The notes under the pieces: model-generated
The model's input: the letters and a program-made list of their open reading frames with translations, nothing else
The model's database searches: none
Told to the model about the DNA's origin: nothing
Program-made: the position numbers and the translations under genes
Shown: positions 24,448 to 33,353 of the stretch, piece by piece
Layout of the letters: the number at the start of each line of letters is the position of its first letter
Position numbering within the stretch: position 1 is the stretch's first letter
Origin: M3007 sp965249785
Lineage (GTDB): Bacteria > Bacteroidota > Bacteroidia > Chitinophagales > Saprospiraceae
Reading direction: 5' to 3'
Assembly (NCBI GenBank): GCA_965249785.1
Contig: CBDFMU010000031.1
Coordinates: 1 to 64,000 of the forward strand
DNA: 64,000 bases

Positions 24448-24681
24448 ATGCCCACTTTGAAAATCATTGATGGAACTAAGATTGATGTTTACTCACGCGA
24501 ACACCCACCGCCTCACTTTCATGCAATCAGCGCAGAAGATGAAGAATTGATTGTGATTGAGACACTTGAAACTTATGTAGGCGAGTTGCCTGGTAAAAAG
24601 AGGAAAAAGGTGGTGGAATGGGCTTCTGAAAACCAGGATTTCCTGATGGAAAACTTTAAACGGCTCAACCCAAATTTATGA
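24448..24681 (+). CDS. DUF4160-family small protein
   Basis: 77 residues: MPTLKIIDGTKIDVYSREHP, PPHFHAI and a charged C-terminal half. The pattern of a short beta-strand, then H-x-P-P-H-x-H, is the DUF4160 hallmark. Members are nearly always followed by a DUF2442 gene, as here with an ATGA overlap, and the pair resembles a toxin-antitoxin module, though I know of no demonstrated activity for it. It lies between rpoB and rpoC, an unusual position. Confidence 0.85.
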   Translation: MPTLKIIDGTKIDVYSREHPPPHFHAISAEDEELIVIETLETYVGELPGKKRKKVVEWASENQDFLMENFKRLNPNL

Positions 24682-25037
24682 CACAGGGTAAAAAAATACC
24701 GCGTATTGAAAGCATTTCCAAAGTGGACGGCTTTCGTGTGTATTGTGTGTTTAATACGGGCGAACGTGGAGTGATTGATTTTGGAAAACTATTCAAAGAA
24801 TGGGAGGTGAAATCTGGCGACGATGAATATATGCTTTTGGACTTAAAAGAGTTTCAAAAGGTCAAACTTCGTGACGGAGTACTTTCCTGGGAGAACGTGA
24901 AAGTATCATTGACTAATGAAGAGGATAAGCAAGAAGCGTTTCCCTATGAAATAGACCCCATTGTTTTGTATAATCAGGCAGAGATAATGTCTAATACAGA
25001 AGAAGAAATTTTTACCAAACGTGGTGAAAATAATTGA
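24678..25037 (+). CDS. DUF2442-family protein
   Basis: 119 residues. The core YCVFNTGERGVIDFGKLFKE and the final YEIDPIVLYNQAE fit DUF2442, whose members read a beta-rich domain with V-x-F-x-x-G-x-x-G-x-x-D and D-P-x-x-L-Y. Coupled to the DUF4160 gene by a 4-base overlap. Function unknown; partner of DUF4160. Confidence 0.85.
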   Translation: MTQGKKIPRIESISKVDGFRVYCVFNTGERGVIDFGKLFKEWEVKSGDDEYMLLDLKEFQKVKLRDGVLSWENVKVSLTNEEDKQEAFPYEIDPIVLYNQAEIMSNTEEEIFTKRGENN

Positions 25038-25045
25038 CAGACAAA

Positions 25046-25227
25046 ATCTATCATCTTGTAACCTCTCGTTTCAACGAGGGGCCAAGCGAACTTACTCAGA
25101 CCATCTATCTTCTTTGCAAAACATCCAAATCATGTTGCAAGATGGCTGATGCTTTGTAAAGAAGATAGATGTAATTCTTAGTAGTTTAGTCCGCCGATTG
25201 AAAGTCGGCGGTTACAAGATGATAGAT
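25046..25227. repeat. Nested cruciform element between DUF2442 and rpoC
   Basis: Outer arms 25046-25063 and 25210-25227 are an 18-bp perfect inverted pair (GGTTACAAGATGATAGAT on the right). An inner pair, 25102-25115 and 25158-25171, is perfect over 14 bp (CATCTATCTTCTTT). Two short hairpins, CTCGTTTCAACGAG and CCGCCGATTGAAAGTCGGCG, lie at the bases of the arms. No protein is encoded. It could be a MITE-like element or a structured regulator. Confidence 0.75.
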
Positions 25228-25326
25228 GGGATTTGTTGTTATTTGAAAGCAGTAAAACTTTTCTACTTATAAGTAAAATTGCGGGTGTAGCCACCCATTG
25301 AAATTCAAAATTCTCAACCGCTCAAT

Positions 25327-28300
25327 ATGCCGTTCAAAAAGAAAAGCAATAAAACCGATCAGGGCTTTGATACGATTATCATTGCCCTGGCCAGCCCGGA
25401 CGAAATCCTGGAGCGCAGCTATGGCGAAGTGCTCAAGCCGGAGACCATCAACTATCGGTCTTACAAGCCGGAGCGCGATGGTCTGTTCTGCGAGCGGATT
25501 TTCGGTCCGGTCAAAGACTACGAATGCTATTGCGGCAAGTACAAACGTATTCGCTACAAAGGCATCGTCTGCGACCGCTGTGGAGTAGAGGTGACCGAGA
25601 AAAAAGTGCGTCGCGAACGCATGGGCCACATTCGGCTCGTGGTTCCGGTCGTGCACATCTGGTTTTTCAAGAGCCTGCCGAACAAAATCGGCTACATCCT
25701 TGGCACGTCGTCTAAGAAATTGGAAGCCATTATTTACTACGAACGTTATGTCGTTGTAAATCCAGGCATCAAGAAGGAAGAAGGCATGAACCGTATGGAT
25801 CTGCTGACGGAGGAAGAATACCTCGAAATCCTGGATACCTTACCGAAAGAGAACCAACAACTGGACAACTCGCACCCGGACAAATTCATCGCCCAAATGG
25901 GTGCCGAAGCAGTGTATTCTTTGTTGAGCACGCTCAATCTGGATGACCTTTCTGCCCAATTGCGCCACGAAGCCCACAGCGAAACCAGTCAACAAAAGAA
26001 GAGCGAAGCCAACAAACGCCTCCGGGTGGTCGAGGCTTTCCGCGAAGGTTTGGAAAGTGCTGGCCAACGTCCGGAATGGACAGTGATCCAGTATTTGCCA
26101 GTGGTTCCACCTGAATTGCGCCCGTTGGTGCCGTTGGATGGTGGCCGTTTTGCGTCTTCTGATTTGAATGATTTGTATCGTCGCGTTATTATCCGCAACA
26201 ACCGTCTGAAACGTCTGCTCGAAATCAAAGCGCCGGAAGTGATTCTGCGTAATGAAAAGCGGATGTTGCAGGAAGCCGTGGACTCACTGTTCGATAACTC
26301 ACGGAAATCCAACGCTGTGAAGGCCGAAGGTGGTCGCGCGTTGAAATCACTGTCCGACATTCTGAAAGGTAAACAGGGTCGTTTCCGTCAAAACCTGCTC
26401 GGTAAGCGTGTTGACTACTCGGGTCGTTCGGTAATCGTAGTAGGGCCAACGCTCAAACTACACGAGTGCGGTATTCCAAAAGCAATGGCGGCTGAGTTAT
26501 TTAAGCCGTTCATTATCAGAAAGTTGATTGAGCGTGGCATCGTGAAAACGGTGAAATCCGCCAAGAAACTGGTAGATCGCAAGGATCAGGTAATTTGGGA
26601 AATTCTCGAAAATATCCTGCGCGGTCACCCGGTCATGCTCAACCGTGCGCCAACACTGCACCGTCTTTCGATTCAGGCTTTCCAGCCGCGATTGATCGAG
26701 GGTAAAGCAATCCAGTTGCACCCACTCGTGTGTACGGCTTTCAACGCCGACTTTGACGGTGACCAAATGGCGGTACACGTGCCGCTGAGCCATGCGGCCA
26801 TTCTGGAAGCCCAAGTCTTGATGTTGTCGAGCCACAACATGCTCAACCCGCAGGACGGTTCGCCGATCACACTGCCTTCGCAGGACATGGTCTTGGGTCT
26901 GTATTATCTGACCAAAGAACGCAAATCTATTCCGGAAAATCCGGTGCGTGGCGAGGGTCGTCGCTTCTATTCGCAGGAAGAAGTAAATATCGCGTACAAC
27001 GAAGGCCAACTGGACCTGCACGCTGGCATCGAATGCCGGGTACCACAGGATGAAGACGGCAAGATTGTGCTCAAACGTATCAAAACCACGGTCGGTCGGG
27101 TGCTGTTCAACCAAGCCGCACCAGATGGCGTACCTTATATTAATGAGTTGCTGACCAAGCGTAACTTGAAGGTGATTATCGGGGAAATCATTACCCGCAC
27201 CAGTTTCAAGTTGACGGCTGAATTCCTGGATGCGATCAAGGAATTGGGCTTCGGCTGGGCGTTCAAGGCTGGTTTGTCGTTTAATTTGGGTGATCTGGTT
27301 ATTCCAAATTTGAAAAAAGTTGCTTTGGCTGCCGCACAGGTAGAAGTAGACGAAGTTTGGGAGAACTACAATATGGGTTTGATCACCTATAACGAACGTT
27401 ATAACCAGATAATTGACAAATGGACATTTGCGGATAACCGTATTACTGACCAGTTGATGAAGGAATTAAGTACTGATAAACAAGGCTTTAACTCCGTGTT
27501 TATGATGCTTGACTCTGGTGCGCGTGGTTCCAAACAACAAATCAAACAGTTGTGCGGTCTGCGGGGCTTGATGGCTAAACCACGGAAATCCGGTGATACT
27601 GGCGGTGCCATTATCGAAAACCCGATTCTGTCGAACTTCCTGGAAGGCTTGTCCGTACAAGAGTTTTTCATCTCGACGCACGGTGCGCGTAAAGGTCTGG
27701 CCGATACGGCTTTGAAAACCGCCGATGCTGGTTACTTGACCCGTCGTTTGGTTGACGTGGCGCAAGACGTGGTCATTCGTGAAGTCGACTGCGCTACCCT
27801 GCGTGGTATTGATACGACCGCTTTCAAAGAAGGCGACAAGGTCATTCAAAACCTGCGCGACCGGATCAAAGGCCGTTACAGTTTGCATGATGTATACCAC
27901 CCCGACACCGAGGAATTATTGGTGGCTGCGGCAGGATACATTACGGATAAAATTGCTACCGACATTGATGAAGCGCAAATCGAAATGGTGACTATTCGCT
28001 CGGTATTAACCTGCGAAAGCCGTCATGGTGTGTGCGGCAAGTGTTATGGCAAAAATCTGGCAACGGGTCGGATTGCCGAAATGGGCGACGCTACCGGCAT
28101 TATCGCCGCGCAGTCCATCGGTGAACCGGGTACCCAGTTGACCCTGCGTACCTTCCACACGGGTGGTACGGCGGTGATCGGCCAAACCGACAACCACATC
28201 ACGGCTCGCGCCGACTGTAAAATGGAGTTTGACTCCGTGCGTACAGTAGATGGGGTGGATACGGCGGGTAAACCAGTACAAGTTGTTGTATCGCGGACCG

Positions 28301-29628
28301 GAGAAATTCGTTCGCTCGATCCGAAGACTGGTCGGGTTGTGGCTAATAACTACATTCCTTACGGTTCCTTCCTGTTCGTCGTAGATGGACAAGAAGTGAA
28401 ACGTGGCGAGAAGATTTGCGAATGGGATCCATTCAACGCCGTGATTGTCAGCGATTTCCACGGTTTGATTCGCTACAACAATATGGAAGAAGGTACCAAC
28501 TTCCGCATGGAACGTGACGATCAAACTGGCTTCGCTGAAAAGATCGTTACGGAAAGTAAAAACAAGAAAAAGATTCCGTCTATCACTATTTTGAACCCGA
28601 AAACCGGGGAAGAAATGAAGACTTACTCGCTCCCAGTGGGTGCGTATGTGTCGGTGGACGATGATGAAGCCGTACAATCCGGCCAGCAAATCGTGAAAAT
28701 TCCACGGAAACTGGGTAAGATTGCGGATATCACCGGTGGTCTGCCACGGGTAACGGAACTCTTTGAAGCACGTAATCCATCCAACCCGGCTTCGGTCGCG
28801 GAAATAGATGGTGTGATCACAATTGGTTCTATCAAACGTGGTAACCGCGAATGGACAATCGAAGCCAAAGACGGTCAGAAACGCAAGTACCTGATCGCTT
28901 TGACCAAGCACTTGCTGGTGCAGGACGGTGACTTTGTACGCGCTGGAACGGCCCTCACGGAAGGCACTATTTCGGTAAAAGACATTCTGGCCATTCGTGG
29001 ACCGTTCGCTGCTTCTTCCTACCTCGTCAATGGGGTGCAAGAGGTGTATCGTTCGCAGGGTATCAACATCAACGACAAACACATCGAGGTGATCGTTCGC
29101 CAGATGATGCGTCGTTTGGAAATCGTGGATGCCGGTGATACGCACTTCCTGCAAGGGGAGCCAGTAGAACGTAACGAGTTCATTGACTACAACGACTGGA
29201 TTTACGACAAGAAACTCGTGCTGGAAGCAGGCGATAGCACCAAACTGAAAGCCGGTGCTTTGGTTACACTACGTCAAGTACGGGAAGAGAACTCGTTCCT
29301 GAAACGCAACGACAAGAAACTGGTGGAATATCGCGATGCAGTGGCGGCTACGGCGGTCAGTATGTTGCTCGGTATCACCAAAGCGTCGCTGGGTACGGAA
29401 TCGTGGATTTCTGCCGCTTCGTTCCAGGAGACTACCAAGGTACTTTCTACTGCGGCTATCGCGGCGAAGAAAGATCACCTGATGGGCTTGAAAGAGAACG
29501 TTATTGTTGGTAAGAAAATCCCGGCTGGTACGGGTATGCGTCAGTACGAAAACATCCAGGTGACTGGTTCGGGTCGTCCGTTCCGGGATGTGGCTGATGG
29601 CGTACTGGAAGAGGCAGACGCTCGGTAA
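25327..29628 (+). CDS. rpoC: DNA-directed RNA polymerase subunit beta'
   Basis: 1433 residues. First zinc site CYCGKYKRIRYKGIVCDRCG at about 66-86; the catalytic Mg-binding NADFDGDQM near residue 472; trigger loop region with QSIGEPGTQLTLRTFHTGG; second zinc site CESRHGVCGKCYG near residue 895. Its length and domain order are those of Bacteroidota beta' subunits. Separated from rpoB by about 950 bases holding two foreign-looking genes and two sets of hairpins, so it may depend on its own promoter or on read-through. Confidence 0.99.
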   Translation: MPFKKKSNKTDQGFDTIIIALASPDEILERSYGEVLKPETINYRSYKPERDGLFCERIFGPVKDYECYCGKYKRIRYKGIVCDRCGVEVTEKKVRRERMGHIRLVVPVVHIWFFKSLPNKIGYILGTSSKKLEAIIYYERYVVVNPGIKKEEGMNRMDLLTEEEYLEILDTLPKENQQLDNSHPDKFIAQMGAEAVYSLLSTLNLDDLSAQLRHEAHSETSQQKKSEANKRLRVVEAFREGLESAGQRPEWTVIQYLPVVPPELRPLVPLDGGRFASSDLNDLYRRVIIRNNRLKRLLEIKAPEVILRNEKRMLQEAVDSLFDNSRKSNAVKAEGGRALKSLSDILKGKQGRFRQNLLGKRVDYSGRSVIVVGPTLKLHECGIPKAMAAELFKPFIIRKLIERGIVKTVKSAKKLVDRKDQVIWEILENILRGHPVMLNRAPTLHRLSIQAFQPRLIEGKAIQLHPLVCTAFNADFDGDQMAVHVPLSHAAILEAQVLMLSSHNMLNPQDGSPITLPSQDMVLGLYYLTKERKSIPENPVRGEGRRFYSQEEVNIAYNEGQLDLHAGIECRVPQDEDGKIVLKRIKTTVGRVLFNQAAPDGVPYINELLTKRNLKVIIGEIITRTSFKLTAEFLDAIKELGFGWAFKAGLSFNLGDLVIPNLKKVALAAAQVEVDEVWENYNMGLITYNERYNQIIDKWTFADNRITDQLMKELSTDKQGFNSVFMMLDSGARGSKQQIKQLCGLRGLMAKPRKSGDTGGAIIENPILSNFLEGLSVQEFFISTHGARKGLADTALKTADAGYLTRRLVDVAQDVVIREVDCATLRGIDTTAFKEGDKVIQNLRDRIKGRYSLHDVYHPDTEELLVAAAGYITDKIATDIDEAQIEMVTIRSVLTCESRHGVCGKCYGKNLATGRIAEMGDATGIIAAQSIGEPGTQLTLRTFHTGGTAVIGQTDNHITARADCKMEFDSVRTVDGVDTAGKPVQVVVSRTGEIRSLDPKTGRVVANNYIPYGSFLFVVDGQEVKRGEKICEWDPFNAVIVSDFHGLIRYNNMEEGTNFRMERDDQTGFAEKIVTESKNKKKIPSITILNPKTGEEMKTYSLPVGAYVSVDDDEAVQSGQQIVKIPRKLGKIADITGGLPRVTELFEARNPSNPASVAEIDGVITIGSIKRGNREWTIEAKDGQKRKYLIALTKHLLVQDGDFVRAGTALTEGTISVKDILAIRGPFAASSYLVNGVQEVYRSQGININDKHIEVIVRQMMRRLEIVDAGDTHFLQGEPVERNEFIDYNDWIYDKKLVLEAGDSTKLKAGALVTLRQVREENSFLKRNDKKLVEYRDAVAATAVSMLLGITKASLGTESWISAASFQETTKVLSTAAIAAKKDHLMGLKENVIVGKKIPAGTGMRQYENIQVTGSGRPFRDVADGVLEEADAR

Positions 29629-29651
29629 GTTTTGAGTTTTAGATATTTTTG

Positions 29652-29699
29652 AGCCGCCGCTCTGGGAGATTTTATCCTGGGGCGGCGGCTTTTGTTTGT
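29652..29699 (+). terminator. Rho-independent terminator after rpoC
   Basis: AGCCGCCGC ... GCGGCGGCT forms a GC-rich stem followed by TTTTGTTTGTTTT, 23 bases after the stop. It ends the tuf-to-rpoC cluster. Confidence 0.85.
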
Positions 29700-29791
29700 T
29701 TTGATGGTCGGTTACTTATCCATTCATTGATTTTGAGTTATTCAGTGAATAGTACCAGTGTAAACTAACTTTTGCTAATTTGGACGCTTGA

Positions 29792-31138
29792 ATGAAAACG
29801 ATCAAACATTCAGCATACATGAAGGGTAAAAACGTTTTTCTGGAGTTTCTTTCCAAATATTATTTATTGATCCTGTTTCTTGCCCTTTTGCCGGTCATGT
29901 ATTCCCGCATCAACCAAAATCCCCGTGCGGTGATCTGGTCGGACTGTGAAGGCTACTATAAATATCTGCCAGGACTGTTCATTATCAAGGATTTCCATAA
30001 AATACCGGAAGGCAGCGTGTGGCCAGTTAAAAATGACAAAGGCGAAATTCTGCTGAAGTACACCTGCGGTGTAGCCATTTTCGAGGCACCTTTTTTCTTG
30101 GCGGCGCGACAATATTGTATCTGGAAAAATCAAGAACCCGACGATTTCTTCAACCGGCATTATAGTCGCGCTGTGGGCATAGCGGGCTATTGTTTTGGAT
30201 TTCTCGGGCTGTTTTTCCTGAGACGCGGCCTGCTCCGCTATTTCAGCCCGACCGTGACCTGTTGGACGGTACTATCCGTCTTCTTTGGTACCAATCTCTT
30301 CCATTATGCAACGAAGGAAGTGGGGATGTCGCACGTGTATTCCTTCTGCTTGTTTGCCTTTCTGGTCTGGCATGTGCCGCGTTTTTATGCCAATCCTCGC
30401 TTACTGAATGCAGCTCTGTTGGGCGGCGCGGCGGGTTGGCTGATCCTGATTCGGCCTACCAATTTCGTAGTCCTTCTTTTCATCGACCTCTATGATGTGT
30501 ATTCCTGGCAGGCGGGCAAAGATCGGCTGGTATTCTGGCGGCAACATTATTGGCAAATTGGCGTAGCGTCATTGGCGGCTTTTTTGTTTTTCCTGCCGCA
30601 GATGTTGTATTGGCACGAGATGACCGGGGAATGGGTGCGTTATTCTTACACAGACGAAGGTTTTATCTTTTGGAAGCAACCCAAAATAGCAGCCGTGCTG
30701 TTTGATGTCCAAAACGGCCTGTTTATTTATTCCCCGATGGTGCTGCTGATGGTCGCTGGCCTTTTTGTTGGGTGGAAGTTGAAAAAATATCAGGCACCCG
30801 CCTTGTCGCTTATCTTCGTGATCTCTACTTATTTGTTCGCCAGTTGGTGGGCCTGGTGGTTTGGCGGGGCTTTTGGGCATCGTTCTTATGTAGAATTGTA
30901 TGCAATGCTGGCCTTGCCGCTCGCCGGGGTATTTGAACATACTTTACAGAATAGACGACCGGCTGTTCGATGGGGAATAATGGTGCTGGCGGTGTTATTC
31001 ATGATTTATAGCGTGCGGCTTTCTTTGCTCTACAATACCATCGGCGGGCCGTGGGATGGAGCCGATTGGCGCTGGAACTGGGAAAAATTGCAGTGGGTGT
31101 ATTCGCATTTTTTCGACCTTCCAGTAATCAGGAAATAA
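29792..31138 (+). CDS. Polytopic membrane protein, GT-C glycosyltransferase-like
   Basis: 448 residues with about ten hydrophobic segments, the first at about 19-38 (LSKYYLLILFLALLPVMY). An acidic pair in the first external loop (VIWSDCEGYYKYLPG) is where GT-C enzymes such as PMT/ArnT types keep a catalytic Asp. Similar proteins with an SDxxGYY motif occur in Bacteroidota and are annotated only as glycosyltransferase family 39 or hypothetical. It would use a lipid-linked sugar at the inner membrane. No neighbouring polysaccharide genes support this, so the function is tentative. Confidence 0.6.
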   Translation: MKTIKHSAYMKGKNVFLEFLSKYYLLILFLALLPVMYSRINQNPRAVIWSDCEGYYKYLPGLFIIKDFHKIPEGSVWPVKNDKGEILLKYTCGVAIFEAPFFLAARQYCIWKNQEPDDFFNRHYSRAVGIAGYCFGFLGLFFLRRGLLRYFSPTVTCWTVLSVFFGTNLFHYATKEVGMSHVYSFCLFAFLVWHVPRFYANPRLLNAALLGGAAGWLILIRPTNFVVLLFIDLYDVYSWQAGKDRLVFWRQHYWQIGVASLAAFLFFLPQMLYWHEMTGEWVRYSYTDEGFIFWKQPKIAAVLFDVQNGLFIYSPMVLLMVAGLFVGWKLKKYQAPALSLIFVISTYLFASWWAWWFGGAFGHRSYVELYAMLALPLAGVFEHTLQNRRPAVRWGIMVLAVLFMIYSVRLSLLYNTIGGPWDGADWRWNWEKLQWVYSHFFDLPVIRK

Positions 31139-31142
31139 CCGC

Positions 31143-31150
31143 TAACTTTG
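31143..31150 (+). promoter_or_regulatory. -7 element before the Uma2-family gene
   Basis: TAACTTTG fits TAnnTTTG and lies 25 bases before the ATG at 31175, arguing for that start rather than the TTG at 31148, which lies inside the element. Confidence 0.45.
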
Positions 31151-31174
31151 TCTTCCAACAACTACTGCGCTGAT

Positions 31175-31813
31175 ATGGGAGCTACTATTGCCAAGAAAGA
31201 GGCTTTGAATTTAGAAAGTTTGGTTGCGAACTACGGACCAATACGATTGCAGAGTCCACTTAGCCGCGAAACTTTCGTAGCACTGGCCGAGCATTATCCC
31301 GATCTGCGCATGGAGCGCGAAACCAATGGAACTACCACGATTATGTCTCCTGTAAAAAGAGGTTCCAGCAAACGGGAATCCGCCTTGATTGCCTTGTTAT
31401 ATATGTGGAATGAAGTGTATGGCAACGGAGAAGTACACAGTTCCTCTGGTGGCTTTGATCTTCCTAGTGGGGCTACCAAATCTACCGATGCCGCTTGGAT
31501 TTCACCCGAACGCCTCGCTGCATTGCCTGATGCTGATGAGGAATCTTTTGTCAAAATTGTCCCTGATTTTGTCGCCGAAGTTCGCTCTGGAACCGACCGA
31601 TTGAAAAAACTTCAAAGCAAGATGACTGATAGCTGGTTGGCTAATGGTGTTCGACTGGCGTGGCTGATTGATCCTTATCAAGAGAAAGTGTACATTTATC
31701 GCATTGGCCAAGCGGTGGAAATCGTGGAAGGTTTTGCCGACCGGATGTTGAGCGGCGAAGAGGTGATGCCGGGCTTTGAGCTACCTTTGGAAAAGATGCG
31801 CCGTCGGCTTTGA
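31175..31813 (+). CDS. Uma2-family (DUF820) restriction-endonuclease-like protein
   Basis: 212 residues from the ATG at 31175. Conserved points of the family are the early SRETFVALAEHYPDLRMERE, the central GGFDLPSGATKSTDAAWIS, the PD-(D/E)xK-like IVPDFVAEVRSGTD, and YLI-type ending VRLAWLIDPYQEKVYIYR. The Glu-Val-Arg takes the place of the E-x-K core, as is common in this group. The family is abundant in cyanobacteria and Bacteroidota and has no settled role. Its 3' end faces the GH5-like gene across a shared terminator. Confidence 0.85.
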   Translation: MGATIAKKEALNLESLVANYGPIRLQSPLSRETFVALAEHYPDLRMERETNGTTTIMSPVKRGSSKRESALIALLYMWNEVYGNGEVHSSSGGFDLPSGATKSTDAAWISPERLAALPDADEESFVKIVPDFVAEVRSGTDRLKKLQSKMTDSWLANGVRLAWLIDPYQEKVYIYRIGQAVEIVEGFADRMLSGEEVMPGFELPLEKMRRRL

Positions 31814-31828
31814 GGCGATTAAAAAATA

Positions 31829-31872
31829 TAAAAAATGCCGCTACTTCTGTCTTTGAAATAGCGGCATTTTTA
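31829..31872. terminator. Bidirectional terminator between Uma2 and GH5-like genes
   Basis: AAAAATGCCGCTA and TAGCGGCATTTTT form a 13-bp stem with A/T tails on both sides, between two convergent genes. Confidence 0.9.
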
Positions 31873-31901
31873 TGCTAATTTTAATTTTAAAGCCTTAATA
31901 A

Positions 31902-32927
31902 TCAAGCCACTGGCTCGGCTGCTACGCCAGTCATCTCCCGAATCACTGCTGCCTCCTTCGGATCATATACGGAGCCATCGGGGTAGAAAATATCGTGGAA
32001 CCATACCACTGGCTCCGTGCTCTCCGGCACCGTCTTCCAGGGATAGATAGTATTGGTTTTACCTGCTACCAAGCCCCAATTTATCGCGCCTACGTGATAG
32101 CGTTTGAAAATTGCCAGGTGCGTGTTAAAGCGGCTATTGAGTGCGCGGGCCATATATTCGGTGCAAATAATCGGTCGTCCACGCTTTTGTAAGGCCTGAA
32201 TTTCTGTTTCCAGATTTTCGCTGTCGAGGTAATTATGGAAAGTAATGACATCAGAATTGTCCAACTGGAAAGCATTCAGTTCTGTAAATTCCGGGTTCCA
32301 GGGGGCCGAAGTAAGCGGCTGCGATGGACGCACGGCCCAGGCCCACTCGAACACTTTTTGCAGCAATGGCATGGATTGCAGGAGGTAACCACTATTACCT
32401 GGCTCGTTGTAAAGGTCCCACAGCAGGATGCGTTCATCGCCATCGAAAGTGCGCAGAATGTCTTGCACATAAGCTTCCAGCGGGCCCCAGGTATCGGGGT
32501 GAAGCAGGCGTTCCTTGCCAGGTGCTTGTAGCCAGCCACTATTGTGAATGCCGGGCAGGGGATCGGGCTGTTTGCCAATTTGCGGATTCTCGTTCCAGCA
32601 ATCGTCAAAAATAACGAAAATTACCTTGATGTGGTGTATTTCGATCAAATCCAGGAAAAGATGGATACGTTCTTTGAAGCCATCGGCATCATTTTCCCAG
32701 GCGAGATTGTGAAGATAAACCCGCACCGTATTCATGCCGAGACTTTCGGCCAGAGAGAGTTCGCGTTGAATAGTGGCCGGATCAAAAGTGTCGGCTTGCC
32801 ACATTTCCAGCTCGTTAATAGCATTGCTGGGAATAAAATTACAGCCAACGGACCATTTTTGTTGGGCATACCAAGTAGTAGCCTGCTCAACGGGCCAAAT
32901 TTGAGATGTCTGCACAGAAGAGACCAT
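31902..32927 (-). CDS. Glycoside hydrolase, GH5-like (clan A TIM barrel)
   Basis: 341 residues without a signal peptide. It opens with WYAQQKWSVGCNFIPSNAIN, and shows LGMNTVRVYLHNLAWEND, the acid/base Glu in LLWDLYNEPGN and the nucleophile Glu in PIICTEYMAR, in the spacing of clan GH-A enzymes. Bacteroidota homologues are often labelled 1,4-beta-xylanase or cellulase-family hydrolase, but the substrate is not established. The absence of a leader implies a cytoplasmic role, for instance on imported oligosaccharides. No sugar-uptake genes are nearby. Confidence 0.82.
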   Translation of the reverse strand: MVSSVQTSQIWPVEQATTWYAQQKWSVGCNFIPSNAINELEMWQADTFDPATIQRELSLAESLGMNTVRVYLHNLAWENDADGFKERIHLFLDLIEIHHIKVIFVIFDDCWNENPQIGKQPDPLPGIHNSGWLQAPGKERLLHPDTWGPLEAYVQDILRTFDGDERILLWDLYNEPGNSGYLLQSMPLLQKVFEWAWAVRPSQPLTSAPWNPEFTELNAFQLDNSDVITFHNYLDSENLETEIQALQKRGRPIICTEYMARALNSRFNTHLAIFKRYHVGAINWGLVAGKTNTIYPWKTVPESTEPVVWFHDIFYPDGSVYDPKEAAVIREMTGVAAEPVA

Positions 32928-33353
32928 GAAAAATTTATAGTGAAATGAACCAGGAAACGCATTGCCGGAATGTCAAAATGACCGGACTTTAAGATGAGAC
33001 TGTAGTGGATTAAAAAGTAACGTGCAATCTTGGCACAAACGTAGAGAAAATCTTAAAATACAACTTAAGATTAACTAAACAGACTGTTTATTACTTTGTG
33101 TTGACAAAAGACACTGAAAGATTTGGCAGATTCAGCAATTCCCCACACGAAAGGTATGTTTCGCTCCAACAAGAAATAGGCCAATTGCCCTTTTTTGTGG
33201 ATAATATGAGTGTTAAAAAAATATTATTGTCTATTTGACTGGCTCGTGTCAGTTCCCTCTATTATATGGAAATGAGTGAAACCCTGAATTTATTGCAACT
33301 TTGAGGTGGCGTATCCGCCGATTTCCAAGTTTCTTCGACCCTTTATTCCCGCC
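32928..33353. other. 426-base gap without a gene
   Basis: AT-rich spacer between divergent genes. It contains loosely promoter-like strings (for example ATTACTTTGTG near 33090) but nothing I can support as a gene, RNA or repeat. Confidence 0.5.

Noticed and set aside
31148..31174. Longer N-terminus of the Uma2 protein from TTG 31148
   Set aside because: The TTG lies inside a good -7 promoter element, so the ATG at 31175 is preferred.
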